Source: an uncultured Oribacterium sp.
Lineage (GTDB): Bacteria; Bacillota; Clostridia; Lachnospirales; Lachnospiraceae
Direction: 5' to 3'
Length of the DNA: 13,301 nucleotides
Assembly: GCA_938030845.1 (NCBI GenBank)
Contig: CALHIC010000460.1
Span: forward strand, 1-13,301
Made by a program: the position numbers and the translations under genes. Below the pieces are notes generated by a model. The model was not told the origin of the DNA and did no database searches. It saw nothing but the letters and a program-made list of their open reading frames with translations. The stretch's first letter is position 1. Every line of letters begins with the position of its first letter. Below, in pieces: positions 6,737 to 13,301 of this stretch.

Positions 6737-7819
6737 ATGAAGAACTATCAAATCAAAGAGGTAAAGGAGCAAGGGGAGAGGGAGCAATTTTTAACTCTTC
6801 CCGCTATGCTTTATAAAAAGTCCTGTCTTATGCAGGACAGGAAAATGGAGGAGGCGGTACTTGCGGGAAAGCACATTTTAGTGCAGGGAAAGCTTCGTTT
6901 TCTGCCCTTTCTTTGCGTAAGTGTTTCTGAGGGAAAAGAAAGCGTAGTAGGGCGGATTGCTTTAACGCTGTATGAAGATGAGGATTACGGCTTTGTAGGC
7001 TTCTATGAAAGTATAGAGGAAGAGGAAGTGGCTCTTTTGCTTTTAGAAGCTTGTGAAGAGGAAGCAAAAAAAGCGGGGAAGAAAGGCTTGAAAGGTCCTA
7101 TTGATCTTTCTTTTTTTGGAAGGTATCGCTTTGCTTTGGAAGAGAAAACGCCCTATACCGGAGAGCCTGCAAACAAAGCTTATTATCCTTACCTTTTTGA
7201 AAAGGCGGGCTTTCAGATCTGTAACCGTTATGTTTCTAACTTTTATGATGTTTTGGAGCCTTCCTATGAAAATGTAAAGGCAAAGAGGCGCTTGGAACAT
7301 TTTCAGGAAAAGGGCTACCGCTTTTTGCATCCTACAAAAGAGAACTTTGACCGATATCTTTCTGAAATTTATCCGCTTTTAATGGAGCGGTATAAGGATT
7401 TTCAAGGCTTTCGGAACATTTCTCGAGATAACTTTGTAAGCCTTTACAGTTCTTTAAAGTATATTGTAGATGAAGAAATGGTCTTTTTGGCTTATGATAA
7501 GGAGGAGCTTAAAGGTTTCTTCCTCTGCCTTCCGGACTATGGAAATCTTTTGCAAAAGCCTCTAAGTCCGATTCGCCTTTTGCAAATCCTTTTTCGGAAA
7601 AGAAGGCCAAGCTGCTATATTCTTTTATATTTGGCAGTGAAGAAGGGTTCAGAGGGGCTGGGGCTGGCTTTTTCTCAGCTGGCAACGGAAGTACTGAAAA
7701 GAAAAAAGGCCAAGTCCATTGCGGCACTGATTCAAAAAGGGAAGGCCAGCGAAGGATATTTTCAGGATAAATGTGTCTCCGCTAGAGAGTATGTATTGTT
7801 AGCAAAGGAGTTTTCATAA
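6737..7819 (+). CDS. GNAT-like acyltransferase, probably double-domain, substrate unknown
   Basis: This 360-residue soluble protein has the features of the large GNAT-like proteins in which two acyltransferase folds follow each other. The first half has GFYESIEEEEVALLLLEAC, then KGPIDLSFFGRYRF and a TPYTGEPANKAYYPYLFEKAGF segment (about 115-165). These match the recurring 'GP(I/M)..S', 'PYNxPYYP' and 'EKAGF' signatures of these proteins. The second half (about 195-358) contains VKKGSEGLGLAFSQL, placed like the acetyl-CoA pyrophosphate loop. Transfer of an acyl group to an amine or hydroxyl is the family role, but the substrate is not evident from sequence. It starts 71 bases after the dikinase, with AAAGGG just before the ATG, and its stop is 6 bases before the next gene. 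In this operon it may modify a lipid or its head group (inference). Confidence 0.65.
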   Translation: MKNYQIKEVKEQGEREQFLTLPAMLYKKSCLMQDRKMEEAVLAGKHILVQGKLRFLPFLCVSVSEGKESVVGRIALTLYEDEDYGFVGFYESIEEEEVALLLLEACEEEAKKAGKKGLKGPIDLSFFGRYRFALEEKTPYTGEPANKAYYPYLFEKAGFQICNRYVSNFYDVLEPSYENVKAKRRLEHFQEKGYRFLHPTKENFDRYLSEIYPLLMERYKDFQGFRNISRDNFVSLYSSLKYIVDEEMVFLAYDKEELKGFFLCLPDYGNLLQKPLSPIRLLQILFRKRRPSCYILLYLAVKKGSEGLGLAFSQLATEVLKRKKAKSIAALIQKGKASEGYFQDKCVSAREYVLLAKEFS

Positions 7820-7825
7820 ACTTAG

Positions 7826-8185
7826 ATGAAGAACATTACGTTTCGACAAAGTGTGCTATGCGCCATTAAGGGACTTTATTTCGGATTAAAGACGGAAAAA
7901 AACTATAAATATTATCTGGGGATTAACCTGGTGTTTTTTCTATTGGATTTCTATTATTTGAAGGTGGATTTGTCTACCTGGTATGCCGTGATCTTGAGCT
8001 CTGCCGGGGTCTACGGTATGGAGTGCGTCAATACCGCGGTGGAGCATCTTTCGGATTTTATCACCAAGGAACAGCACCCGGAAATTAAGGTAACCAAGGA
8101 TTTGGCGGCTGCGGGAGTGCTTTGCTTCGGCATTGCATTCTTCCTTATTCAGGGGATTGCCATAGGAAAATATTTTATGGGGTAA
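7826..8185 (+). CDS. dgkA: DgkA-family lipid kinase (diacylglycerol/undecaprenol kinase)
   Basis: At 119 residues with three hydrophobic segments this has the usual size of prokaryotic diacylglycerol kinases. The catalytic set is intact: KTEKNY near residue 24 (the conserved Glu), MECVNTAVEHLSD (Glu, Asn, Glu and Asp of the E-x-x-N-(S/T)-A-(I/V)-E-x3-D motif) and KVTKDLAAAGVL (the Lys-Asp pair). The enzyme phosphorylates a membrane lipid alcohol with ATP, classically diacylglycerol to phosphatidic acid. Gram-positive members often prefer undecaprenol. Here the next gene encodes a CTP:lipid-phosphate cytidylyltransferase-like protein, so its product is likely to enter phospholipid synthesis. 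It starts 6 bases after the GNAT-like gene, with AAAGGAG inside that gene's end. The next gene begins 9 bases after its stop and in the same reading frame. Confidence 0.88.
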   Translation: MKNITFRQSVLCAIKGLYFGLKTEKNYKYYLGINLVFFLLDFYYLKVDLSTWYAVILSSAGVYGMECVNTAVEHLSDFITKEQHPEIKVTKDLAAAGVLCFGIAFFLIQGIAIGKYFMG

Positions 8186-8194
8186 ATAGTATTT

Positions 8195-8785
8195 ATGCAG
8201 TGGATATTGTCTTTATACATCACCATGTTTCCGGTGATTCTGGCAGGCGTTTTCAATATGCTGCTTTTGAAAATTCCTTTTTTGAAAAGTCGTTGCAGGG
8301 CTATTGACGGCGGAAAGAACTGGACAGACGGAAAACGGATTTTCGGGGACAGCAAAAGTGTTTTGGGATTTCTTTTAATGACTGCTCTTGCGGGCATACT
8401 GGAAGTTTTTTGGGGCTTGCTTTTGCAGGGCTTGGGACAAAATAAGCGAAGTCTCTTGTATTTGTATTTTGAAAATGCGCCTGCCTTTAATTTTCTGATT
8501 GGCATGCTTTTCGGCTTTTTGTATATGCTCTTCGAACTGCCCAATAGCTTTATCAAAAGGAGACTTTCGGTTTCTGCGGCGGAGCAGGGAGACAGAAGAC
8601 GAGGGCTTAAGCTGTTTTTCTTTATTTTGGATCAGATTGATTCCATGTTCGGGATTATGCTTTGCCTGGGCGTTTTGGTGCATCTGACACCTGCACAAAC
8701 TGTATTTGCGATTTTTCTGGGCGGACTTACCCATGTTCTCGTGAATTGCCTGCTGATTCTTTTTAGGGTGAGGAAATATCTATAA
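8195..8785 (+). CDS. CarS-like CTP:lipid-phosphate cytidylyltransferase (CDP-archaeol/CDP-diacylglycerol synthase-like)
   Basis: This 196-residue integral membrane protein carries the motif set of the CarS (former DUF46) branch of the CdsA superfamily. NWTDGKRIFGDSKSVLGFL lies at about 42-60, NSFIKRRLSV at 117-126 and LDQIDSMFG at 145-153. These correspond to the DG-RI-GD-K-W-G, S-KRR and DQ-D signatures of archaeal CDP-archaeol synthases. The expected reaction is CTP plus lipid phosphate to CDP-lipid plus pyrophosphate in the membrane. It lies between a lipid kinase and a CDP-alcohol transferase, exactly where a CDP-lipid supplier is needed. The ribosome site is weak: GGGG at 8179-8182 is 12 bases from ATG 8195, so translation probably depends on coupling to dgkA termination. 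Whether the substrate is phosphatidic acid or an isoprenoid glycerol phosphate cannot be told from sequence. Confidence 0.72.
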   Translation: MQWILSLYITMFPVILAGVFNMLLLKIPFLKSRCRAIDGGKNWTDGKRIFGDSKSVLGFLLMTALAGILEVFWGLLLQGLGQNKRSLLYLYFENAPAFNFLIGMLFGFLYMLFELPNSFIKRRLSVSAAEQGDRRRGLKLFFFILDQIDSMFGIMLCLGVLVHLTPAQTVFAIFLGGLTHVLVNCLLILFRVRKYL

Positions 8786-8848
8786 ATAGTTGCTGAAGTA
8801 GGAATAGTAGGCTAAGAATACATTGTTGCATTAGTTGAGGAAATATTG

Positions 8849-9451
8849 ATGAAGAAAATTTTTTTAGGGGTCTATCATCCCAGTGTGCTTTTAACCTATC
8901 TTGGGCTTTCCATTTCTTTATACGGAGTTTTCTTTTCGAAAAGTTTCGCTTTTTCTTTGATTTTACTGATTTTAGCAGGGCTTTGCGATACCTTTGACGG
9001 CATGGTAGCCAATGCTTTTCAAAGAAATGATCTGGAAAAAGCCTTTGGGGTGCAAATTGATTCTTTATCGGATCTTATTTCCTTTGGTGTGTTTCCGGTA
9101 CATATTTATCTTCAGTATTTTGCCAAATTCGGAGTCTTTTCTTTTCTGCTTTCAGTGCTATATCTTCTTTCCGTAGTGACCAGACTTGCCTATTTTAATG
9201 CCAGTGGAGGAGAAAAGAAGGATTATTTTACCGGCCTTGCGGTGACCTACGCTTCCTTTTTTATTCCTCTTTATGGATTATTCAGCATATATTTTTCCAT
9301 AGAGAAAATTCTTCCGGGAGAGCTTTTGTATGTTTTACTGGCTTTTTTCTTCGTCTTTAACTTCAGAATGAAGAAACCGAGTCTGAAAATCCGAATCGGT
9401 CTTTTACTTTTGGCTGTTCTCTTTGTGATTTTGCTGGTGAGAAAGCTGTAG
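8849..9451 (+). CDS. pssA: CDP-diacylglycerol--serine O-phosphatidyltransferase (PssA type)
   Basis: This 200-residue multi-spanning membrane protein has the CDP-alcohol phosphatidyltransferase signature. CDTFDGMVAN at 46-55 and GVQIDSLSDLISFGVFP at 67-83 supply Asp47, Asp50, Gly51, Gly67, Asp71 and Asp75, the metal- and CDP-binding residues. The ISFGVFP tail is typical of phosphatidylserine synthases. It should condense a CDP-lipid with serine to give a phosphatidylserine-type lipid and CMP. The Arg usual after DGxxA (DGxxAR) is Asn55 here, which is unusual. ATG 8849 is chosen over TTG 8846 because GAGG at 8837-8840 is 8 bases away from it. The CarS-like gene upstream provides the CDP-lipid and psd downstream uses the product. 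A 63-base spacer precedes the gene, with no hairpin seen. Confidence 0.87.
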   Translation: MKKIFLGVYHPSVLLTYLGLSISLYGVFFSKSFAFSLILLILAGLCDTFDGMVANAFQRNDLEKAFGVQIDSLSDLISFGVFPVHIYLQYFAKFGVFSFLLSVLYLLSVVTRLAYFNASGGEKKDYFTGLAVTYASFFIPLYGLFSIYFSIEKILPGELLYVLLAFFFVFNFRMKKPSLKIRIGLLLLAVLFVILLVRKL

Positions 9452-9462
9452 GGGAGAGGACT

Positions 9463-10488
9463 ATGGGTAAAGAGCAAAAACAAAAAGAGCAAAACGCCCC
9501 TTCCATTATTGAGCGAAAAACAGGAAGGCTGATTCAAGAAGAGGAGTATGGGCAGAGGGCCATTTATTTTTTGTACCATCATTTTCTTGGGAGAGTTCTT
9601 CTTAAAATGATTTTTGCCCGCCCCTATTTTTCTTTTCTTCGGGGCTTGTATTATAACAGCTTTCTTTCTAAAAAAGATATTGCGCCTTTTGTGGAAAAAT
9701 ACGGACTTTCCAAAGAGCTTTTAAAGAAGAATTATCAAAGCTTTGGGGCTTTCTTTTCCAGAAAAGAAGCAGTTTATTTAAGAGAGGCCGGAAAAGAGAA
9801 TACAAAGGAAAATGGAGAGGGATGGAAAGGGAAGATACAGGAAAAAAGGCATGAAAAAGGACAGGCAGGAAAGCGAGCTTTCTATGCCACCGCTTCCGGA
9901 AAGCTTCTGGCCTATAAAATAGACCAAGAAGGACAAATTATTTTCTCCGGCAGTGAAAACAATGGGGAATCTAATCTCCTTCCTTTGGAAATCAAGGGGA
10001 ATTACTATTCAATCGAAAAAATTCTGAAGGCTCCCTGTCCGGAATTTTTGAAAGGCGGAACGCTGTTGGTTTTTCGTCTGAGCATGCCGGATTATCATCG
10101 CTACATTTTCCCGGCAAGGGGAAGGCTTTTAAGAACGAAAAAAATCAAAGGAAGGCTGGACAGTGTGCGTAAAGAGGCTGCCCACTTTAAAGCATTTTCC
10201 GAAAATAAAAGAGAAATCAGTCTTTTGGAGTTGGAAGGCATGGGAAAAATCCTCCATGTGGAAGTGGGGGCAATGCTGGTAGGGCATATTCATAATCATA
10301 GGGCAAATCAGCTTCCTTTTCGCTTTCAAGCAGGAGAGGAAAAGGGCTATTTTTCTCTGGGGGGCTCGACTATTGTGGAACTGCTCAATGAGAAAATTGT
10401 GATTGATGAAGACCTTTTTGAAAATACAGGAAAAGGCTTGGAAACGAAGCTGGAAATCGGGGAAAGGATAGGCTATGGAAAGGCTTAA
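9463..10488 (+). CDS. psd: Phosphatidylserine decarboxylase proenzyme, with an odd triad site and an insertion
   Basis: This 341-residue protein should self-cleave to form a pyruvoyl enzyme turning phosphatidylserine-type lipid into the ethanolamine form plus CO2. Seen are FRLSMPDYHRYIFP (205-217, His212 of the triad), HVEVGAMLVGHIHNH (265-279), and EKGYFSLGGSTIVELL (293-308). In the last, cleavage between Gly301 and Ser302 would create the pyruvoyl group. Ser occupies position 145 (YATASGKLL) where the family normally has the triad Asp in an S-P-x-D-G segment, so self-processing may be altered. A Lys/Glu/Gly-rich low-complexity insertion (about 111-138) directly precedes that site. The N-terminus is charged, with little hydrophobic anchor. 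GGGGAGAGG precedes the ATG, 11 bases separate it from pssA, and its end overlaps the next gene by 14 bases. Confidence 0.85.
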   Translation: MGKEQKQKEQNAPSIIERKTGRLIQEEEYGQRAIYFLYHHFLGRVLLKMIFARPYFSFLRGLYYNSFLSKKDIAPFVEKYGLSKELLKKNYQSFGAFFSRKEAVYLREAGKENTKENGEGWKGKIQEKRHEKGQAGKRAFYATASGKLLAYKIDQEGQIIFSGSENNGESNLLPLEIKGNYYSIEKILKAPCPEFLKGGTLLVFRLSMPDYHRYIFPARGRLLRTKKIKGRLDSVRKEAAHFKAFSENKREISLLELEGMGKILHVEVGAMLVGHIHNHRANQLPFRFQAGEEKGYFSLGGSTIVELLNEKIVIDEDLFENTGKGLETKLEIGERIGYGKA

Positions 10489-11440
10489 ACGATTAAATAT
10501 TTACTTTAAGGAAATGTACCCCATAGTGCCAAGATTGGGACTGGGCGTAATGATTTTTCTGGAAATCTACTTTATTGTGCTCTTAAATCATGGTGTGGGA
10601 AAGGATACGCTTCTTTCGTTTCAGCCGGTGGAGGGGCAGTCGGCACTTTACAGCTTTTTTGTGCAACATGATATTTTGGGGATGCTGATTTGCAGTTTTA
10701 CGGTTTTTAGCTTCTTGCTTTGGCTAAGAATTGCGGATGACTTTAAGGACTACGAGCTAGACAAACGGCTTTTTGCCTTTCGGCCTCTTCCCTCCGGAAG
10801 AGTTACAAAGACGGATTTACGGATATTTGCCACCATACTCATTTCCTTTACCCTGCTGATTAACTTCCTTTTTATGAAGAACTTTATCTTCTGCTTTATT
10901 CTTTACACCTATGGAAGCTTAATGGCGGTGTGGTTTTTCCAAAAGCATAAGATTGCAAAGTCCCTTCCTCTGGCTTTGGTTACCCATAATCCGGTACAGA
11001 TTCTTCTTAATCTCTATGTGATTTCTTATACCATTATGAAATACAAATTGCCGGTTTGGGATATTACCAATTTCATGGCTGTGCTGACCTTGTATTTTCC
11101 GGCTCTTATCTGGGAGATTTCCCGGAAGATTCGGGCACCGGAGGAGGAAACGGAGTATGTGACCTATTCCAAGCTTTTCGGCTATAAAAAATGTATTCGC
11201 TTTGTCTTTATTTTAACCTGGGTAGACATTTGCACGAACTTCATCCTGGTATGGAGACTGAGCAGACTGTCCGTTTTGCTACTTTTCTTAAACGCTTTAT
11301 GGTGCTCCTACTGCTTCTATGACTATGCAAAAAGTCCGGGGCGTTATCGCATTGTGTCCAAGGTGGAAAGATACACCTATATTCAGGAAAGCCTGATGAT
11401 TCTAACGATAGTGGGATATTTGATTTTCGGAAGAATTTAG
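10475..11440 (+). CDS. UbiA-superfamily membrane prenyltransferase
   Basis: This 321-residue protein has eight to nine hydrophobic segments. The first UbiA active-site motif, ADDFKDYELDKR, supplies Asp88, Asp89, Asp92 and Asp96, followed by FRPLPSGRV (102-110), the usual 'RPLPSGR' stretch. The second motif region reads EISRKIRAPEEETEYVTYSKLFG in place of a classical DxxxD. A Glu/Arg/Lys-rich version like this is known in a branch of bacterial UbiA proteins of unsettled function. The superfamily moves an isoprenyl chain from its diphosphate to an acceptor such as 4-hydroxybenzoate, a quinone head or, in archaea, geranylgeranylglyceryl phosphate. The start overlaps the end of psd by 14 bases, so the two are probably translationally coupled. 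Because its neighbours build a phospholipid head group, the acceptor may be a glycerol-phosphate or lipid intermediate (inference). Confidence 0.8.
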   Translation: MERLKRLNIYFKEMYPIVPRLGLGVMIFLEIYFIVLLNHGVGKDTLLSFQPVEGQSALYSFFVQHDILGMLICSFTVFSFLLWLRIADDFKDYELDKRLFAFRPLPSGRVTKTDLRIFATILISFTLLINFLFMKNFIFCFILYTYGSLMAVWFFQKHKIAKSLPLALVTHNPVQILLNLYVISYTIMKYKLPVWDITNFMAVLTLYFPALIWEISRKIRAPEEETEYVTYSKLFGYKKCIRFVFILTWVDICTNFILVWRLSRLSVLLLFLNALWCSYCFYDYAKSPGRYRIVSKVERYTYIQESLMILTIVGYLIFGRI

Positions 11441-11485
11441 AATGTTGGTTTTGAGAAAATTTATAATAGCTGCCTTAAATCGGAG

Positions 11486-11545
11486 TATAATAGAGCGGTC
11501 AAGATATATTAAAGGTATAGAGTACAACACGATAGCTATAGAGTA
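11486..11545 (+). promoter_or_regulatory. Possible promoter -10 and 9-bp direct repeats before the small gene
   Basis: A perfect TATAAT lies at 11486-11491 (another at 11462-11467) without a clear -35. TATAGAGTA occurs twice, at 11516-11524 and 11537-11545. The copies start exactly 21 bases apart, about two helical turns, as expected for a dimeric activator or repressor on one DNA face. No terminator separates the lipid operon from this gene, so read-through is also possible. Confidence 0.3.
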
Positions 11546-11558
11546 AAAAGGAGATTTT

Positions 11559-11870
11559 ATGGAATTACAGGATTTTACGGAAAAGGAACAGGAGCAAATT
11601 AAGCAGGGTTTATCGGAGGCGGTCATCAGCGATAAGGAAGCAGGAAAGAAAATTTTAGATTTGGTGCCGGAGGAATGGATCAAAAGGATTCCCTTCTTCG
11701 TAAGAGGTCATGCCACCACCAAGACCATTGAAAGAATTGCGAAGGAATATCCGGCATTATATGCAGTGGCTAAACAGGCGGGAGAGCTTCCGGAGAAGGA
11801 GAGAGAAGAGCTTCGAAAGATTATTACGGATATCTTTGAGGAGAAAATGAAGAAGCATAAGATTCAGTAA
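11559..11870 (+). CDS. Small helical protein of unknown function
   Basis: This 103-residue protein is soluble, charged and predicted almost entirely helical, with no signal peptide or membrane segment. The centre reads WIKRIPFFVRGHATTKTIERIAKE (about 44-67), which loosely recalls the small domain found at the end of protochlorophyllide reductase subunits (PxFVR, a helix, then an Ala/Lys-rich helix). The likeness is too short to assign a function. The C-terminus is Glu/Lys-rich. AAGGAG at 11548-11553, spaced 5 bases from the ATG, is a strong ribosome site and supports a real gene. It stands between the lipid operon (118 bases upstream) and the convergent mprF, separated from the latter by an 18-bp hairpin. 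Confidence 0.6.
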   Translation: MELQDFTEKEQEQIKQGLSEAVISDKEAGKKILDLVPEEWIKRIPFFVRGHATTKTIERIAKEYPALYAVAKQAGELPEKEREELRKIITDIFEEKMKKHKIQ

Positions 11871-11916
11871 AAGAAAGAATATCTGAAATTGGGACAATAA
11901 AGAATACTTTATGCAT

Positions 11917-11962
11917 TATAGGTCTGAATGCGGGGGAGTCTGAGCCCGCATTCAGACCTATA
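11917..11962. terminator. 18-bp perfect hairpin between convergent genes
   Basis: The arms at 11917-11934 and 11945-11962 are exact inverted copies (TATAGGTCTGAATGCGGG on the left), with a 10-base loop. The position between two converging genes suggests a bidirectional terminator. However, no T-run directly follows on either strand: on the plus side T6 begins 13 bases later. It may instead block RNA decay, or be a dispersed repeat. Confidence 0.6.
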
Positions 11963-11980
11963 TTGCTTAGAAAATGTTTT

Positions 11981-13301
11981 TTACAGCTCTTTTACTTTCC
12001 GGTTATCTATCTTAAAAATCGCCAGCAGATCAAAGAGCAGACTGCTGTCCTTCGGATAGGACAGGTATCTTGCCTCCCAAAGGGGCGAGAATTTTTCTTT
12101 GTATTTTCTTAGTCCCGAAAAGGAGTAGAAACGATTGGTAAAGGCATAAACCAGGAAGGCCAGTTTTTCTTGGAAAAAGCTATGCTCTTCCTGTCCCACG
12201 TTGGAGAGAGGAGCCATACCCAAATCAAAGTATTCCACGCCTTTTTCTTTAAAATACAGGAAAATCTCCACGAAGAGGTAGTCCATAATACCGTTACTTT
12301 CCGTTCCCGGATTATAACGCATTAAATCAATGCTGGCTTCCTTTTCTCCGTTGCAAATAAGGAAGTTGGAGAAGGCCTGCACATGTCCCTCGGAATCCAA
12401 TACGCAGGCAATGGGAGCCAGAGAGAGATAGCCTTTGTCAAAGAAGCCCAGAGAAAATCCCTTTTCCTGTCTTCCGGAAAGCCAGGCATCGGATATTTTT
12501 TCCAAATCCTGTAAAAAGGCATCGGAAAAGGGCGGGTATTGTACTTGAAAGGTATATCCTTTGTTTTCTATTTTGTTGACCGCGGCACGGAACTTCTTAC
12601 CGGATTTTCCCACAAGATCAAAGTCGGAAAGAGGAACCTTTGCACTTTCTCCGAACTTCATAAATTCATAGCCATGGTTATGAAGGAGAAGGGTTAAATC
12701 CTGTCCTACCTCATAGAAGAGCGGAGTAAGGTTTTTTTCCTCCGCTTCCGCAGTAGGAAGAGATTGCAGCAGGAAAATATTTTTCTTCCCCGATGGGTTC
12801 TCCCATGATCACCGCTTTTCCGTCTTCTATGGCAAATTGAAAAACCACTTTATCCATGCCCTCTTCCTGATAATAGTACAGCAACTTATCTCCCAAGAAA
12901 GCCAAAGAAGCCCCTAAATTCGTATTGGGAAAGCTTTGCAAAAAGTTCTGAAAGCGTTCCTGATTGAATTTTTCTCCGAAGGAAAAATGTTTTTCTCTCG
13001 CCAGTGCTCCCACAGCAATATAGCAAAGGGCAGGAATCAGAAAATAGGCGAAAAGATGAAGAAAGTAGTCTAAAAAGACCGTGAAAAAATGGGGCTTTGA
13101 GAAAGTGTGTATTTTATGCAGAACGCCCTTATGGAAAATCAGGAAGCCGAGACTGTCTTTTCCTGTATTTCCACTGGAAAGATATAAAAGAAAAAAGGTA
13201 AGTAAAAAACTTCCCACAATATAGGAAAAGTCCTTTAGCCGGTCTTCCATAGGATAGAAAAAGGATTTTCTGGAAAGCTCTTTTCTTCGAAAAAAGAGAA
13301 T
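11981..13301 (-). pseudogene. mprF: mprF (lysyl-phosphatidylglycerol synthase), frameshifted and partial
   Basis: The gene enters from the right edge on the minus strand and ends at TAA 11981. The first open frame (13301 to a stop near 12711) gives the last membrane segments, then NLGASLAFLGDKLLYYY and VIMGEPIGEE, the start of the MprF synthase domain. The second frame (down to 11981) gives LTPLFYEVG, the DUF2156 GNAT-fold core with SIDLMRYNP, YFDLGMAPLS and the GLRKYKEKF-P-WEARYL tail. MprF transfers lysine (or alanine) from tRNA onto phosphatidylglycerol, making the surface more positive and resistant to cationic peptides. The two frames differ by one extra base near 12774-12784, and removing it gives one uninterrupted protein. 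The N-terminal flippase membrane domain lies mostly outside. Every motif on both sides of the break is well preserved, so the lesion is recent or a sequencing error. Confidence 0.85.
12774..12784 (-). other. Probable site of the +1 frameshift in mprF
   Basis: The plus strand reads AAAATATTTTT here. Deleting one base from either homopolymer joins GEPIGEE to LLQSLPTAEAEEKNLTPLF in a single frame with no stop. Adjacent homopolymers are typical places for polymerase slippage, for phase variation and for assembly error. Confidence 0.75.

Noticed and set aside
8846..8848. TTG start for pssA
   Set aside because: The ATG immediately after it has the better spacing (8 bases) from GAGG.
12322..12522. 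Minus-strand open frame inside mprF
   Set aside because: It is in another frame than the conserved DUF2156 motifs, so it is a shadow.
12765..12790. Programmed +1 frameshifting in mprF
   Set aside because: UUU-C could slip, but there is no stop or rare codon or stimulatory hairpin visible at the site, and MprF is not known to use recoding. A simple one-base indel or sequence error is likelier.

Overview
The window looks like a chromosomal segment of a low-to-mid GC Firmicute, most likely a motile Lachnospiraceae-type Clostridium relative (an Oribacterium-like oral anaerobe is a guess, not a demonstrated assignment). This rests on strong AGGAGG-type ribosome binding sites, purine-rich codon use, the mix of a chemoreceptor, a 7TM-type GGDEF protein, an exported cyclophilin and MprF, and short intergenic gaps with hairpin terminators.

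Left part (1-4151): the amino-terminal end of a chemoreceptor-like protein runs off the left edge on the minus strand. A 449-base spacer follows, holding its upstream region and, on the plus strand, an extended -10 promoter and a structured leader ending in a terminator-like hairpin. Next is a membrane diguanylate cyclase with an intact GGDEF motif. A bidirectional terminator separates it from a convergent, exported cyclophilin-type peptidyl-prolyl isomerase, whose upstream region carries a perfect 9-bp inverted repeat.

Centre (4152-11440): seven tightly packed plus-strand genes form a probable lipid operon. In order they are a PEP-synthase/rifampin-phosphotransferase-like dikinase without the TIM barrel, a GNAT-like protein, a DgkA-family lipid kinase, a CarS-like CTP:lipid-phosphate cytidylyltransferase, a PssA-type CDP-alcohol phosphatidyltransferase, a phosphatidylserine decarboxylase, and a UbiA-superfamily prenyltransferase. 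Read as a pathway: lipid alcohol to lipid phosphate (DgkA), to CDP-lipid (CarS-like), to phosphoserine lipid (PssA), to phosphoethanolamine lipid (Psd). A prenyltransferase, an acyltransferase-like protein and an unusual ATP-dependent phosphotransferase are added. The CarS/PssA/Psd/UbiA combination parallels the archaeal phospholipid route, so the operon could make an unusual (possibly prenylated or ether) lipid. This is the best candidate in the window for an undescribed system. The dikinase and the decarboxylase carry low-complexity insertions, including tandem hexapeptides and a run of seven Gly-X-Y triplets. The decarboxylase also appears to lack the usual triad aspartate.

Right part (11441-13301): a small helical protein of unknown function is followed by an 18-bp perfect hairpin and then, convergent on the minus strand, mprF (lysyl-phosphatidylglycerol synthase). 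mprF runs off the right edge and is broken by one extra base in a homopolymer-rich stretch. With the lipid operon, mprF makes the right two-thirds of the window a membrane-lipid neighbourhood.
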